Positions 33,352 through 42,110 of a stretch of 64,000 nt of DNA are shown in pieces. This stretch comes from Lysobacterales bacterium (GTDB lineage: Bacteria; Pseudomonadota; Gammaproteobacteria; Xanthomonadales; Rhodanobacteraceae): NCBI GenBank assembly GCA_016721015.1, contig JADKJL010000007.1:124001-188000 (forward strand), written 5' to 3'. Under the pieces are notes generated by a model. It had not been told where the DNA came from. It saw only the letters and a list, made by a program, of their open reading frames with translations, and made no database searches. The position numbers and the translations under genes are program-made. Numbering within the stretch: position 1 is the stretch's first letter; every line of letters begins with the position of its first letter.

Positions 33352-33442
33352 TGCGCCATTGCGGCATGCCAACGACCATGCCTGCACGATGCCGCCAATG
33401 CGGCTCGCTGACATTCCATCCGAGCGACGAGGAAATCCCGAC

Positions 33443-33697
33443 ATGCTGTTCACCACCACCCAGCCGATCACCCAGTCGATGGCGATTGCCATCACCCATG
33501 CCATCCACGAGCTTGACCCCGCCGCCACGGTGCGTGCCGAGATGTCCAGCCAGCAGATCCTGATTGATGGCGACGTCACGGCCGAGCAAGCCCAAGCCGC
33601 CCTGGTGGGCGCCCGTTGCGAATTTGTCGAGCTTCAGCAAGACGCCGAACCGGTGCATATCCAGGGCGGGCACACCTGCTGCGGACACTGCGCCTGA
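33443..33697 (+). CDS. Small protein with C-terminal CCGHC metal-binding tail
   Basis: The 84-residue product starts at ATG 33443, which has a GAGGAA ribosome site; a longer frame upstream crosses the promoter site. The body (ITHAIHELDPAATVRAEMSSQQILIDGDVTAEQAQAALVGARCEF) has the alternating strand-helix pattern of a ferredoxin-like heavy-metal-associated fold but lacks the usual MxCxxC. Instead the metal-type residues are at the end, GGHTCCGHCA. A role as a copper or zinc chaperone or as a redox switch is possible. It is preceded by a DNR-type palindrome, so it may belong to the respiratory regulon. Confidence 0.65.
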   Translation: MLFTTTQPITQSMAIAITHAIHELDPAATVRAEMSSQQILIDGDVTAEQAQAALVGARCEFVELQQDAEPVHIQGGHTCCGHCA

Positions 33698-33956
33698 TCC
33701 TGCAAATCTGCAGACTTGCTGCGGATCTGTCGATTCAACATCGATGGATCCACAAACGCGTGCAGGGCAATCCGTCTGCGCGCGCATGCCTCACGGCGCA
33801 TGAAGCCATCCACTGACTCGCGTGACATTCCGTGAGAATCCGCCAACGCCATGCATCCTTGTTGATTCGGCCCGTAAACATCATGAAATCAACGAACGAT
33901 TTCCTTCTCCCGCCAGCGGCAGAATCACTGTGCGTTGATCCATTTTACCGGCCCAA

Positions 33957-35945
33957 TCAATGGCGGGCTGTTGCGCTCGAATCCGTCGGCTTGTTGTCCG
34001 CCAGCAGCTGGCGCACGCGTCCTTCCAGATAGTCGAAATACAAATCGATGTAGCTGATGCCGTTCTCGTGGTCGATCAGGTACGGGTTCATCAGGGTATG
34101 GCGCAGGATCACGATGCGGTCATTGCCTTCATCGCCATCAAGGGTTGCCATATCCAGACCCAGCGCATCGAAGATGCGGCGCATCTCGACCTCGCCGAGC
34201 GCTTCGGGACGAAGGGTCGTGATCGAGCCGAAGAACTGCTTGAGTTGCAACGGCTGGCTTGGATCCGCGCGCATGTCGTCGTGCAGGCGACGCACAAAGA
34301 CATTGGCGCCGACCACACTCGTGTTGCCGCGCGGATTGAGGGCAAGGCAGACCAGGTTGCTGTCCGGCTGGAAAGGCACGATCGCAGTGACGTGATCACG
34401 CATCTCCGCGGCGAAGCGCGTTGCGCGATGATGAAAGGCCTCGGCGGCGAGGATGGTCTGCCGGGTCAGGCGGCCAAAGTGCAGATGATCGAGCGGCAAC
34501 ACGCGATGGGTGACATAGACTGCGGCCGCATTCGCCCCGGACTTCGACCCTTCCGGGATGAACTGACCGAGCCCGCGATAGCGCTCCAGATAGCTCTTTG
34601 TTGCCGATCCGGAAAACACATAGTCGGCCTCTTCCGAGAGCAGCGCGGTGACGCGATGATCGCGACAGATGAAGGCGCCGGTGCCGAATGGCAGATAGCC
34701 GAGCTTGTGCGGGTCGATCGTCACCGAATCGGTATCGGCAAGCGCGGCAATCGCCGCATACACCTCCACCGGCGGGAATGCGTTGTAGCCCTTGGCAACT
34801 TCGTCGCGACTGCGCAGGCTGCCATCCTCATTGCGGAACACCGTGGCCAGATAGCCGCCCCAGGCCGCATCCACATGCACGGAATGGCCGAGTCCCGCCA
34901 TGGCTGCGCGCTCGCGTGCGGCCAGCATGCGATCGACCGGATCGAAGGTGCCGTATTCCGTGGTACCGAGCACGGCCACCGACATCAGCACCGGCTGACG
35001 CTCGCGCTGGCAGCGCTCAAGGATCGATTCCAGCGCATCGGTATCCAGGCGCATGCCGCTCTCCGGCAACAACTCCAATTGTGCGCGACCCAGACCAAGC
35101 AGCTTGAGACCCTTGCTCCACGAGTAGTGCGCCGTCACCGGCGCCAGCACCAATGGCACCCGCAGGCTTGCATGACGGGCAAAGAATTCGACCAGGCCGA
35201 GATGCTCGATGCGCGCCGTTTGCACGCGCTGGCGCCACTGCTTGCGGGCGGCGGAAGGTTGCGCCGCCAGCCAATGCTGCCATTGGTCAAGCAGGACAGT
35301 GCCTGCGCGTGGATGCAGGTTGAACGCGCTCCAGTCATCCTCGGGCAAAGTCAGATCGGGCACGCCCGCCGCACGCAGGGCAACCGGAAACGCTTTGAGA
35401 GCCAGGGCCAGGCGCAATGCCTGATAGTTGGCCAGGGTGCCACCCGAGGTCAGATGGCCGAAGGCGCAGTCTGCCTGCAGCGGATCGTGCACATAGCCGA
35501 TCATGCGCGCCAGTTGCAGTCCGACCTGAACCTCCAGATCGACCGTGACCGGCGCCGAATCCTCGCTGACGTTGTTCGGGTTGTACGGCAGGGTCAGGAT
35601 CTGCGCGACCAGTCCGGGCAGCAACAGATCGGACACCATGTGGCCCATGTAGCGCGGGCTGTGGAACGGCACCGATTTCTTCAGCGACGCCGAAAGCTGA
35701 TGCAGCTCGCGACGCATGCGTGATTCGAATGCCAGGTAATCCGGATGCCGCGAGGCCTCGGTCGAGATCGCCGGTGGATCCTCGGGATGGAAGTTGCGCC
35801 GCCAATAGACATGATCACGCAGAAACTCGACGACAAGCTTCTCGAGCAGACTGTCGTTTTCGCCATACGGCCCGAGAAAACACGCATCGATACGGTGACG
35901 GGTCAGCGGTGATTCTGCGGGCATGCGAAAAGTCGCTCGTTGCAA
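33957..35945 (-). CDS. PLP-dependent decarboxylase (group II, tyrosine/glutamate decarboxylase-like)
   Basis: A 662-residue soluble enzyme of the group II amino-acid decarboxylase family. Seen are the substrate/PLP region FGHLTSGGTLANYQALRLAL, the Asp and Ala holding the pyridine ring in HVDAAWGGYLA, the Schiff-base lysine in DSVTIDPHKLGYLPFGTG, and FSGSATKSYLERYRGLG. The length and the DPHKLGY form are closer to bacterial tyrosine decarboxylases than to the 460-residue glutamate enzymes, so an aromatic amino acid is my preferred substrate, but this is uncertain. A second ATG at 35924 is an alternative start. A weak FNR-like site lies about 100 bases upstream (36048). Confidence 0.88.
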   Translation of the reverse strand: MQRATFRMPAESPLTRHRIDACFLGPYGENDSLLEKLVVEFLRDHVYWRRNFHPEDPPAISTEASRHPDYLAFESRMRRELHQLSASLKKSVPFHSPRYMGHMVSDLLLPGLVAQILTLPYNPNNVSEDSAPVTVDLEVQVGLQLARMIGYVHDPLQADCAFGHLTSGGTLANYQALRLALALKAFPVALRAAGVPDLTLPEDDWSAFNLHPRAGTVLLDQWQHWLAAQPSAARKQWRQRVQTARIEHLGLVEFFARHASLRVPLVLAPVTAHYSWSKGLKLLGLGRAQLELLPESGMRLDTDALESILERCQRERQPVLMSVAVLGTTEYGTFDPVDRMLAARERAAMAGLGHSVHVDAAWGGYLATVFRNEDGSLRSRDEVAKGYNAFPPVEVYAAIAALADTDSVTIDPHKLGYLPFGTGAFICRDHRVTALLSEEADYVFSGSATKSYLERYRGLGQFIPEGSKSGANAAAVYVTHRVLPLDHLHFGRLTRQTILAAEAFHHRATRFAAEMRDHVTAIVPFQPDSNLVCLALNPRGNTSVVGANVFVRRLHDDMRADPSQPLQLKQFFGSITTLRPEALGEVEMRRIFDALGLDMATLDGDEGNDRIVILRHTLMNPYLIDHENGISYIDLYFDYLEGRVRQLLADNKPTDSSATARH

Positions 35946-36047
35946 TGATCGGGAACCATGCGAGCTTGGGCGTTCGATGCAAGCTGCAACGCCGCTTCAA
36001 GCCGTCAAGTCGGCCAGACAGTGTGCGGTGAAGCGAGAAACGCGGCC

Positions 36048-36061
36048 TTGATCCAAATCAG
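36048..36061 (-). promoter_or_regulatory. Possible FNR-like site upstream of the decarboxylase gene
   Basis: TTGATCCAAATCAG matches TTGAT-N4-ATCAA at nine of ten arm positions. It lies about 103 bases before the decarboxylase start. No good -10 hexamer follows at the expected distance, so the call is tentative. Confidence 0.3.
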
Positions 36062-36093
36062 AACCCGCATTCACACTTCACGTTCAGCACTTC

Positions 36094-36230
36094 GTGGGGG
36101 CGATTCCGATCGCGATGCCCTGCCTTCCAGCCCCCGCGAGAAGCATCGCGGCTAAAGCCGCTCCCACGGGGATTCTTGTGGGAGCGATTTCAATCGCGAT
36201 GCTGTCCCTGTCAACGCCAGCGAGAAGCTC
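36094..36230. repeat. REP/BIME-like palindromic repeat cluster
   Basis: Three related palindromic units occur head-to-tail and inverted: GTGGGGGCGATTCCGATCGC (from 36094), GCGGCTAAAGCCGCTCCCAC (36148-36167, inverted) and GTGGGAGCGATTTCAATCGC (from 36178), each with GATGC or GCATC on its flank. This is the layout of bacterial interspersed mosaic elements built from REP units in Xanthomonadales and Pseudomonas. Genes for matching REP-associated transposases lie at 52.7-54.1 kb. Together with 36231-36707 it fills a 760-base gene-free gap. Confidence 0.75.
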
Positions 36231-36340
36231 GGGTATCTCTCTGCTCGGCCACACCATGGATCAATCGCTCGGCCAATACAGATTCAACCGAAAGCGGGAA
36301 CGCAGGGATCTGCCGTTTAAGTCACCCCGATCACCATCAG

Positions 36341-36500
36341 AAAAGGGGACGGAGGAATTTTTCGTTTGAAACACGTCGTTTGCCCGCACACCAGCCTGAA
36401 AAATTCCTCCGTCCCCTTTGATCGGAAAAATTCCTCCGTCCCCTTTGATCGCTCTCCGTCCCCTTTGATCGCGTCCCCTTTGATCGTCCTCTTTGATGAA
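36341..36500. repeat. Cluster of GGGACGGAGGAAT repeats, direct and inverted
   Basis: One forward copy, GGGGACGGAGGAATTTTTCG, at 36345-36364 (followed by TTTGAAAC) faces a ladder of inverted copies at 36397-36490 (ATTCCTCCGTCCCCTTTGAT, repeated with shortening units: two full, then CTCCGTCCCCTTTGATC, GTCCCCTTTGATC and a degenerate one). Copies of the same motif occur at 56914, 58108 and 58646. The set looks like a dispersed short element that has expanded locally by slippage. The rest up to 36707 has no gene. Confidence 0.7.
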
Positions 36501-36707
36501 AAATTCCCCGATCAACTACGGAACACTTGCTGGTCTCGCGGTTGGTGCCTGCTTGATCATGGAAGATGGCCCACATTCGGATCTTCAGCGCTCCCGGCTG
36601 CAATCCGAGCTGGGTCAATATTCCACTTTCCGCACGGTGACTTTTTGCTTGTCGATTTCGCCGCGGCAGGCCCTTCAGTCCTCAGGATATCGCAACGACA
36701 ATCAACG

Positions 36708-37766
36708 TCACTTTGAAGGCGGCTTGCGCTTTGACGCTCGGGCCATGGTTGGCTGAGTTGCCTTCGAGTCATGGGTTGTTTTGGCGGCAGGTTTGCCTGG
36801 ACTGCTGAGGGCTCCGGGCTTGCCGCGATTGGACGAGGGTTTACGAACCAACGGCTTCACCGGCATCTCTTTTCTGATCGCCTTGGTCGTCTTGGTCGCC
36901 TTGGTCGCCTTGGTCGCCTTGGTCGCCTTGGTCGCCTTGGTCGCCTTGGTCGCCTTGGTCGCCTTGGTTGCCTTGGTTGCCTTGGTTGCCTTGGTTGCCG
37001 CAGGTGATTTGCGCGGAGTCGATGGCGTTGCAGCCGAGGATGGGGCCACTACGCTATCGGCCATCTCGATGCCGAAGACATCGCCGAGCGATGCATTGTC
37101 GAGCAATTTGCTGCTGGACGAACGCGGCCGCGGAACTGCGAGTCCCGCGCCGGCCTGACTGACAAGATCCTTGACATCAACCTTGCGCAAACTGAACAGC
37201 AACTCCGGTTGCTGGTCGAGGCGCGCGCCAACCCCAAAGAGCACCGCAGCGACGTGCTTGCACATATACGCCCAATCCGGGCAGCTACACTGCAAATCAA
37301 TCTCTTTCGGGGCGGGAAACAAGCCACTCCCCGGCTCGCAGATGCGCTCCATCACGGCGTTGGAAATCTTGCCTTGCAGCAGCTCAACAAGACTGTCGAT
37401 CGAACCCGAACACGCTGCGCCAATCTCTTGCCATCGCTTTTTAGGCAACGCCTCCACCTTGATCACGACCTTGTACAGCGAACTCCCCATCACCTGTGCC
37501 TGCACCTCGCCAGGCGTCACGCGCAAATCAATGACGGACCCGTTACGTACATAGCTGCGCCCGCGCGGCAGGCGATTGGAAAAATCGCTGTAATGCTCCA
37601 GATTGGCGCACCAGGCCTTGCCCCAGAAGGTCTTGGCGATGGCGCCGCGACTGGCGACGACAGGCGCCAACAGTGCGCCGCGCTTGTTCAACCTGGCAAT
37701 CGTGGCTTCGGCCTTTTTCTGACGCGCACTGACCGATTGATAGGGCTTGCGACTCCAGAAACTCAT
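36708..37766 (-). CDS. SWIM zinc-finger protein with Lys-Ala-Thr repeat tail
   Basis: Read from ATG 37766 the product has 352 residues. A SWIM zinc finger is seen as CSCPDWAYMCKHVAAVL (about 167-183, C-x-C ... C-x-H). The C-terminal third is low-complexity and very basic: about a dozen TKA/KAT triplets coded by 9-base tandem repeats, then KPLVRKP and KRKPPSK, like the tails of histone H1-like DNA-binding proteins. It lies 19 bases downstream of a SNF2 helicase gene on the same strand, a pairing found in many bacteria; the SWIM protein probably supports DNA or protein binding of the helicase. Confidence 0.88.
   Translation of the reverse strand: MSFWSRKPYQSVSARQKKAEATIARLNKRGALLAPVVASRGAIAKTFWGKAWCANLEHYSDFSNRLPRGRSYVRNGSVIDLRVTPGEVQAQVMGSSLYKVVIKVEALPKKRWQEIGAACSGSIDSLVELLQGKISNAVMERICEPGSGLFPAPKEIDLQCSCPDWAYMCKHVAAVLFGVGARLDQQPELLFSLRKVDVKDLVSQAGAGLAVPRPRSSSSKLLDNASLGDVFGIEMADSVVAPSSAATPSTPRKSPAATKATKATKATKATKATKATKATKATKATKATKATKTTKAIRKEMPVKPLVRKPSSNRGKPGALSSPGKPAAKTTHDSKATQPTMARASKRKPPSK
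36881..37000. repeat. 9-bp tandem repeat inside the SWIM gene
   Basis: GCCTTGGTC and the variant GCCTTGGTT repeat about 13 times without interruption and stay in frame, encoding the (Lys-Ala-Thr)n tail. Such an array can change copy number by replication slippage without breaking the frame. The T variants are grouped at the 3' (plus strand) end. Confidence 0.9.
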
Positions 37767-37785
37767 TGCAGACTTCCTCTCATTT

Positions 37786-40470
37786 TCAATTTTCCTGCGC
37801 TGCGTGAATATCCAGCTTGACCAGATCAAGCAGTTCGCTGTCGCTCATCTCGACAAGCCGGTTTTCCGCACCGCCTTCCAGCACATCTTCAACGAGTTTG
37901 TGCTTCGTTTCGATCAGCTTGTCGATACGTTCCTCGATAGTCCCGCGACAGACGAATTTGTGCACCAGGACATTACGCTGCTGGCCGATCCTGAAAGCTC
38001 GATCTGTCGCCTGATTTTCCACCGCCGGATTCCACCAGCGATCGAAGTGGATCACATGCGAGGCCGCCGTCAGATTCAGTCCGGCCCCGCCCGCCTTGAG
38101 CGAGAGTACGAAGAACGGTGTCAGTTCGTCCTCCTGAAAGCGCTGGACCAGTTCACGACGCTTCTTGACCGGCGTGCCGCCATGCAGCACCAGGCCCTCG
38201 CGGCCAAAGATTGCGCCGAGATACGCGGCCAAGGGTGCCGTGGTCTCGCGGAACTGGGTGAACACCAGCAATTTCTCCTGCCTGGCCGCAATGACTTCAG
38301 CCAATTCACGCAGGCGCGCAAACTTGCCGCTGTCCCGAGCCTGCCAGGCCGCGTCACCCAACCATTGCGACGGGTGATTGCAGATCTGCTTGAAGCGCAT
38401 CAGGAAAGCAAACACCACGCCCTTTCGGCGCATGCCTTCGGCCTCATCCAGTGCGGCGGCCAAATCGTCCACGGCACGTTGATACAGGGCCGCCTGGAGC
38501 GGACTCAAATGGCACCAGGCCTTGAGCTCGGTCTTGGCGGGCAAGTCATCAATAATGCGCTTGTCGGTTTTCAATCGACGCAGGATGTAGGGCCGCACCA
38601 GATTTCGCAGCGGGCCGAAGTGCTCGGTCTCAGCCAGCCGTTTGGTGAATTTTGCAAATAGTTTTTCTGAGCCGAGCAACGCCGGGTGGGTGAAGTCGAA
38701 GATCGACCACAAGTCTGACAGCCGATTTTCGACCGGCGTGCCGGTCAGTGCGATACGTGATTGCGCCCGGATTTTCTTGACCTGACGCGTTTGCTGGCTG
38801 CCGGGATTCTTGATCGCCTGCGCTTCGTCCGCCACGGCGATGCGCCAGTGAATCTCGGTGAGATTGGGCAAGCGCATCAAGCTGCCATAGCTGGTGATGA
38901 CGAGGTCGATGCCTTCCAGCTGTGCCGCGTCGAGTGTGCGCAGCTCGGCCGCCGGCATGGCCGAAGCATGCGCAACCAGCACGCGCAAGCCGGGGGTGAA
39001 ACGCTCGGCTTCGGCCGCCCAGTTGGCCAGCAAGGATGCCGGCGCGACCAGCAAACTCGGTTGCGCTTGCGAGCTGTCGCGCTTCAGCACCAGTAGCAAG
39101 GCGAGCACCTGAATCGTCTTGCCCAAACCCATGTCATCAGCGAGGCACGCGCCCAGACCGAGCTTGGTCAGCAGATACATCCAACGCACGCCCACCTGCT
39201 GATACGGCCGCAGGGTGGCCTTGAGTTCCTTGCCGACCTTGATCTGCGCCAGGCCTTCGGGGTGACGCAAACCCTCCAGAGTCTGCGCCAGCCAGGGACC
39301 GGCGACGACTTGCGACCAGTCTGCGTTCGGCGCCTCGTCGGCAGCGCCGAGCGAGGTGCCCGCCAGCAAGCGCATCGCCTGCGCATACGACACACCCTCT
39401 GCCGAAGCTACCTTGATCGCCCGAAAGCGTTCGAGCAGACCGTTCAACGCCTGCGTGTCCACTTCGATCCAGCGCCCGCGAAAAAACTGCAAACCATCAT
39501 TGCCCTTGAGCAGGGCCGCGATCTCTGCGCCAGTCAGGCTTTCGCCGTCCAGCGACATCTCCATGCTGAAATCTAGCATGGCATCGGTGCCGAGCACCGA
39601 AGGCGTCTGCCTGCCCACATTGGCTTTCACCTGCGGCCGGGCCGGCCGCCCAAACTGCCAGGTGGCCGGCGTGCGTACGATGATGCCGGCGCTTTCCAGC
39701 GCAGCCAGATCACCGAGAAATCGACAGGCATCATCCGGCGTCCAGCGCAGCGGGTGGTAGATGTCGCCGCAATCCACCATCTCACGCAGCCACTCGCACT
39801 GCTCTGACGCGCGCTGCACCGGCACCAGCAGGGACAACAATTGAGTTTTGTTGCTGGCACCGGAGAATTCCGCCAGCGCCTGCGATAGCGGCTGATGTTG
39901 TGCCTTGCCATGCGCGGAAAGGCGCGTCGTGTAAGTCGCCAGAAAGGCGAAAGGTGCCTCCGCGTCCTTGCGATTCTCGGCAAGATTGAAATGCACGCGA
40001 CCGACCAGATTCCACGCCGGATTGCGCGACTTCAGAAACGCCTGCAGCGAGAGGTCCTCCCGAGCCAGAATCTCGTTGAGTGCGGCGTCGATCTCGGCCC
40101 ACAGGCGAGCCAGCACATCGACACTCAGATACTCCGCACCGATCATCGGCGGCGCATCGGCAATCAGGCGTTCCAGTTCCGCCGCCGCCGGCATCGCGAC
40201 AGCGATTTCGCCACCTTCCGGCGTGGCACACAGGTTGCTGACGTAGCGCGCGGCGAAGTCGCGCCACCACGACCAGACCATCGGCAAGGCGCGTCCGATT
40301 GCGCTCGCACCCAGATCGAGCAAGCCATCTCCGGCACCACGCTCAAATGCGTCGATGGCACGCTTGCTCACTTCCACCGGCAGCGCCGAGGCTTCAGGGT
40401 CCGGCACCAGCAACAGATGCCCCTGGGGCGTCAAGCGTGGCGTGTACGAGAGTTGTTTCAGCGTGGTCAT
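37786..40470 (-). CDS. SNF2-family helicase-like ATPase
   Basis: An 894-residue Swi2/Snf2 ATPase. The N-terminal 400 residues are a bacterial-specific region (SNF2_N-assoc type); the motor follows with motif I DDMGLGKTIQ, Ia LLVAPASLLANW, motif II ADEAQ, motif III ALTGTP, then the C-terminal lobe with motif V GGAGLNLTAASHVIHFDRWWNP and VI ATDRAFRIGQ. Such proteins move on double-stranded DNA or remodel nucleoprotein. The catalytic DEAQ box and the arginine finger are intact. Together with the SWIM protein downstream it makes a two-gene operon; its biological target in bacteria is unknown. Confidence 0.93.
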   Translation of the reverse strand: MTTLKQLSYTPRLTPQGHLLLVPDPEASALPVEVSKRAIDAFERGAGDGLLDLGASAIGRALPMVWSWWRDFAARYVSNLCATPEGGEIAVAMPAAAELERLIADAPPMIGAEYLSVDVLARLWAEIDAALNEILAREDLSLQAFLKSRNPAWNLVGRVHFNLAENRKDAEAPFAFLATYTTRLSAHGKAQHQPLSQALAEFSGASNKTQLLSLLVPVQRASEQCEWLREMVDCGDIYHPLRWTPDDACRFLGDLAALESAGIIVRTPATWQFGRPARPQVKANVGRQTPSVLGTDAMLDFSMEMSLDGESLTGAEIAALLKGNDGLQFFRGRWIEVDTQALNGLLERFRAIKVASAEGVSYAQAMRLLAGTSLGAADEAPNADWSQVVAGPWLAQTLEGLRHPEGLAQIKVGKELKATLRPYQQVGVRWMYLLTKLGLGACLADDMGLGKTIQVLALLLVLKRDSSQAQPSLLVAPASLLANWAAEAERFTPGLRVLVAHASAMPAAELRTLDAAQLEGIDLVITSYGSLMRLPNLTEIHWRIAVADEAQAIKNPGSQQTRQVKKIRAQSRIALTGTPVENRLSDLWSIFDFTHPALLGSEKLFAKFTKRLAETEHFGPLRNLVRPYILRRLKTDKRIIDDLPAKTELKAWCHLSPLQAALYQRAVDDLAAALDEAEGMRRKGVVFAFLMRFKQICNHPSQWLGDAAWQARDSGKFARLRELAEVIAARQEKLLVFTQFRETTAPLAAYLGAIFGREGLVLHGGTPVKKRRELVQRFQEDELTPFFVLSLKAGGAGLNLTAASHVIHFDRWWNPAVENQATDRAFRIGQQRNVLVHKFVCRGTIEERIDKLIETKHKLVEDVLEGGAENRLVEMSDSELLDLVKLDIHAAQEN

Positions 40471-40775
40471 TGATTGGTCATTTACGCTCTGAATTCCGAA
40501 GTCGCAACTCGCTTATTGCGGCGGCACATTGAAGCTGATCGTTTTTATATTCCACCGAAGGCGGGCGGCAATGCGATTCATCCGGCCAGTGTACCGTGGG
40601 CCATCAGGTGTGTTCGCGCACCGCGATGGCCATCCGCTGTCAGGGCGGCAGGGTCGGGCATACGAGTACTGACGACAATCGCCGAGTGCAAGATCTTGCG
40701 CGCACCCGGGCGACAGGGAGGATGCAGCATCCGTCCCGGCTCGTTACGATGGCTCGTCGCCGCTTTGGATGAATC
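40471..40775. other. Divergent intergenic region, no gene seen
   Basis: About 305 bases between the divergent helicase and CoA-transferase genes. An AT-rich patch (TTTTTATATTCC near 40542-40553) may hold a promoter. No open frame, repeat or RNA structure was recognised. Confidence 0.3.
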
Positions 40776-41945
40776 ATGGAAAACCTGCAAACGCCGCTGG
40801 CCGGCCTCAAGGTCATTGAACTCGCGCGGATCCTGGCCGGCCCCTGGATCGGCCAGACCCTGGCTGATCTCGGCGCCGAGGTGATCAAGATCGAAGCACC
40901 ACAAGGCGATGACACGCGACGCTGGGGGCCGCCGTTCTTGCGCGATGCCGATGGCAATGACGGCGATGCCGCGTATTTCCACAGTTGCAATCGTGGCAAA
41001 CGCTCGGTGATTGCCGATCTGCGCAGCACGGACGGCGTTGCGTTCGTGCGCGAGTTGGTCGCCGACGCCGATGTGCTGATCGAGAACTTCAAGGTTGGCG
41101 GACTCGCGAAATACAGCCTCGACTATGCCTCGCTCAGTGCGCTCAATCCGCGCCTTGTGTATTGCTCGGTCACCGGCTTTGGTCAGGACGGCCCGTACGC
41201 GAAGCGCGCCGGCTACGACGCGATGATCCAGGCCATGGGCGGCCTGATGAGCATCACGGGTGAAGTCGCTGGCCCGCCGCAGAAAGTCGGTGTCGCCATC
41301 GGTGATCTGTGCGCAGGCTTGTATGGCGTGATCGCAATCCAGGCTGCGCTGGCCATGCGCGAGAGAACTGGACGCGGTCAACACATCGACATCGCCCTGC
41401 TCGATACCATGGTCGCGATGCTGGCCAACCAGAATCTCAACTATCTGGTTTCCGGCAAAGTTCCCGGGCGCCTGGGAAACGCGCATCCGAACATCGTGCC
41501 GTACCAGGTGTTCGCGGCGCGTGATGGCCACATCATGCTCGCAGTCGGCAACGATGCGCAGTTTGCCCAATTGTGTGCGGTGATCGATCAGCCCGGGCTG
41601 GCAAGCGATCCACGATTCATCAGCAACTCGGCACGTGTGGGCCATCGCGAGGCGCTCATCCCGATTCTCGAATCGGTACTCGGCCACCGCGATCGAGACG
41701 AACTGCTTGAGCAGCTTGAAAAGCGCGGCGTGCCGGCCGGACCGATCAACCGCATCGATCAGGTGTTTGCGGATCCACAGGTACGCCATCGCGGCATGCA
41801 GCTCGAGCTGGCGTCGGCCAGCCACGAAAACGACCACGTTCCCGGCGTGCGCACACCGATCCGCTTCTCGGCTGCCGAACTCGCGGTGTCGCGACCTTCA
41901 CCGCGCCTCGGTGAACACACCGAGTCTCGTCATCAGCGAACTTGA
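40776..41945 (+). CDS. CaiB/BaiF family III CoA-transferase
   Basis: A 389-residue protein of the formyl-CoA transferase superfamily. It opens with PLAGLKVIELARILAGPW, the family N-terminus, followed by LADLGAEVIKIEAP, NRGKRSVIADLRS, ENFKVGGL, YCSVTGFGQDGPYAKRAGYD and the catalytic aspartate in AIGDLCAGLYG (about 172). The C-terminal small domain has GVPAGPINRIDQVFADPQVRHRG. It moves CoA between carboxylic acids by way of an enzyme-anhydride; which acids is not readable from sequence. It stands alone with its own promoter region and is followed by convergent regulatory genes. Confidence 0.92.
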   Translation: MENLQTPLAGLKVIELARILAGPWIGQTLADLGAEVIKIEAPQGDDTRRWGPPFLRDADGNDGDAAYFHSCNRGKRSVIADLRSTDGVAFVRELVADADVLIENFKVGGLAKYSLDYASLSALNPRLVYCSVTGFGQDGPYAKRAGYDAMIQAMGGLMSITGEVAGPPQKVGVAIGDLCAGLYGVIAIQAALAMRERTGRGQHIDIALLDTMVAMLANQNLNYLVSGKVPGRLGNAHPNIVPYQVFAARDGHIMLAVGNDAQFAQLCAVIDQPGLASDPRFISNSARVGHREALIPILESVLGHRDRDELLEQLEKRGVPAGPINRIDQVFADPQVRHRGMQLELASASHENDHVPGVRTPIRFSAAELAVSRPSPRLGEHTESRHQRT

Positions 41946-42110
41946 TCGCGCAGGCAAAAACTCATCGCCACAGAACTGACCACCGTTTTTCGGGGTTACC
42001 ACGGTGAATAGATCAGGCTACCGTGGGTACAATTCTGCACAACGGATCATCAAATAGCGCATGCCCTTTTCAACCGAGCCACCTTGCTCGTCCTGCTCGC
42101 CAGCGAATGG

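Noticed and set aside
33960..35723. A 587-codon open frame on the plus strand opposite the PLP decarboxylase
   Set aside because: It is a high-GC mirror frame of a gene with clear catalytic motifs; its sequence is rich in Arg, His and Gln with no fold signature.
36397..36490. CRISPR-like short repeat array
   Set aside because: Units shorten progressively and have no unique spacers of constant length; no cas genes are present.
36781..37158. Leu-Val-Ala repeat frame that looks like a membrane protein
   Set aside because: It is the antisense reading of the 9-bp repeat in the SWIM gene.
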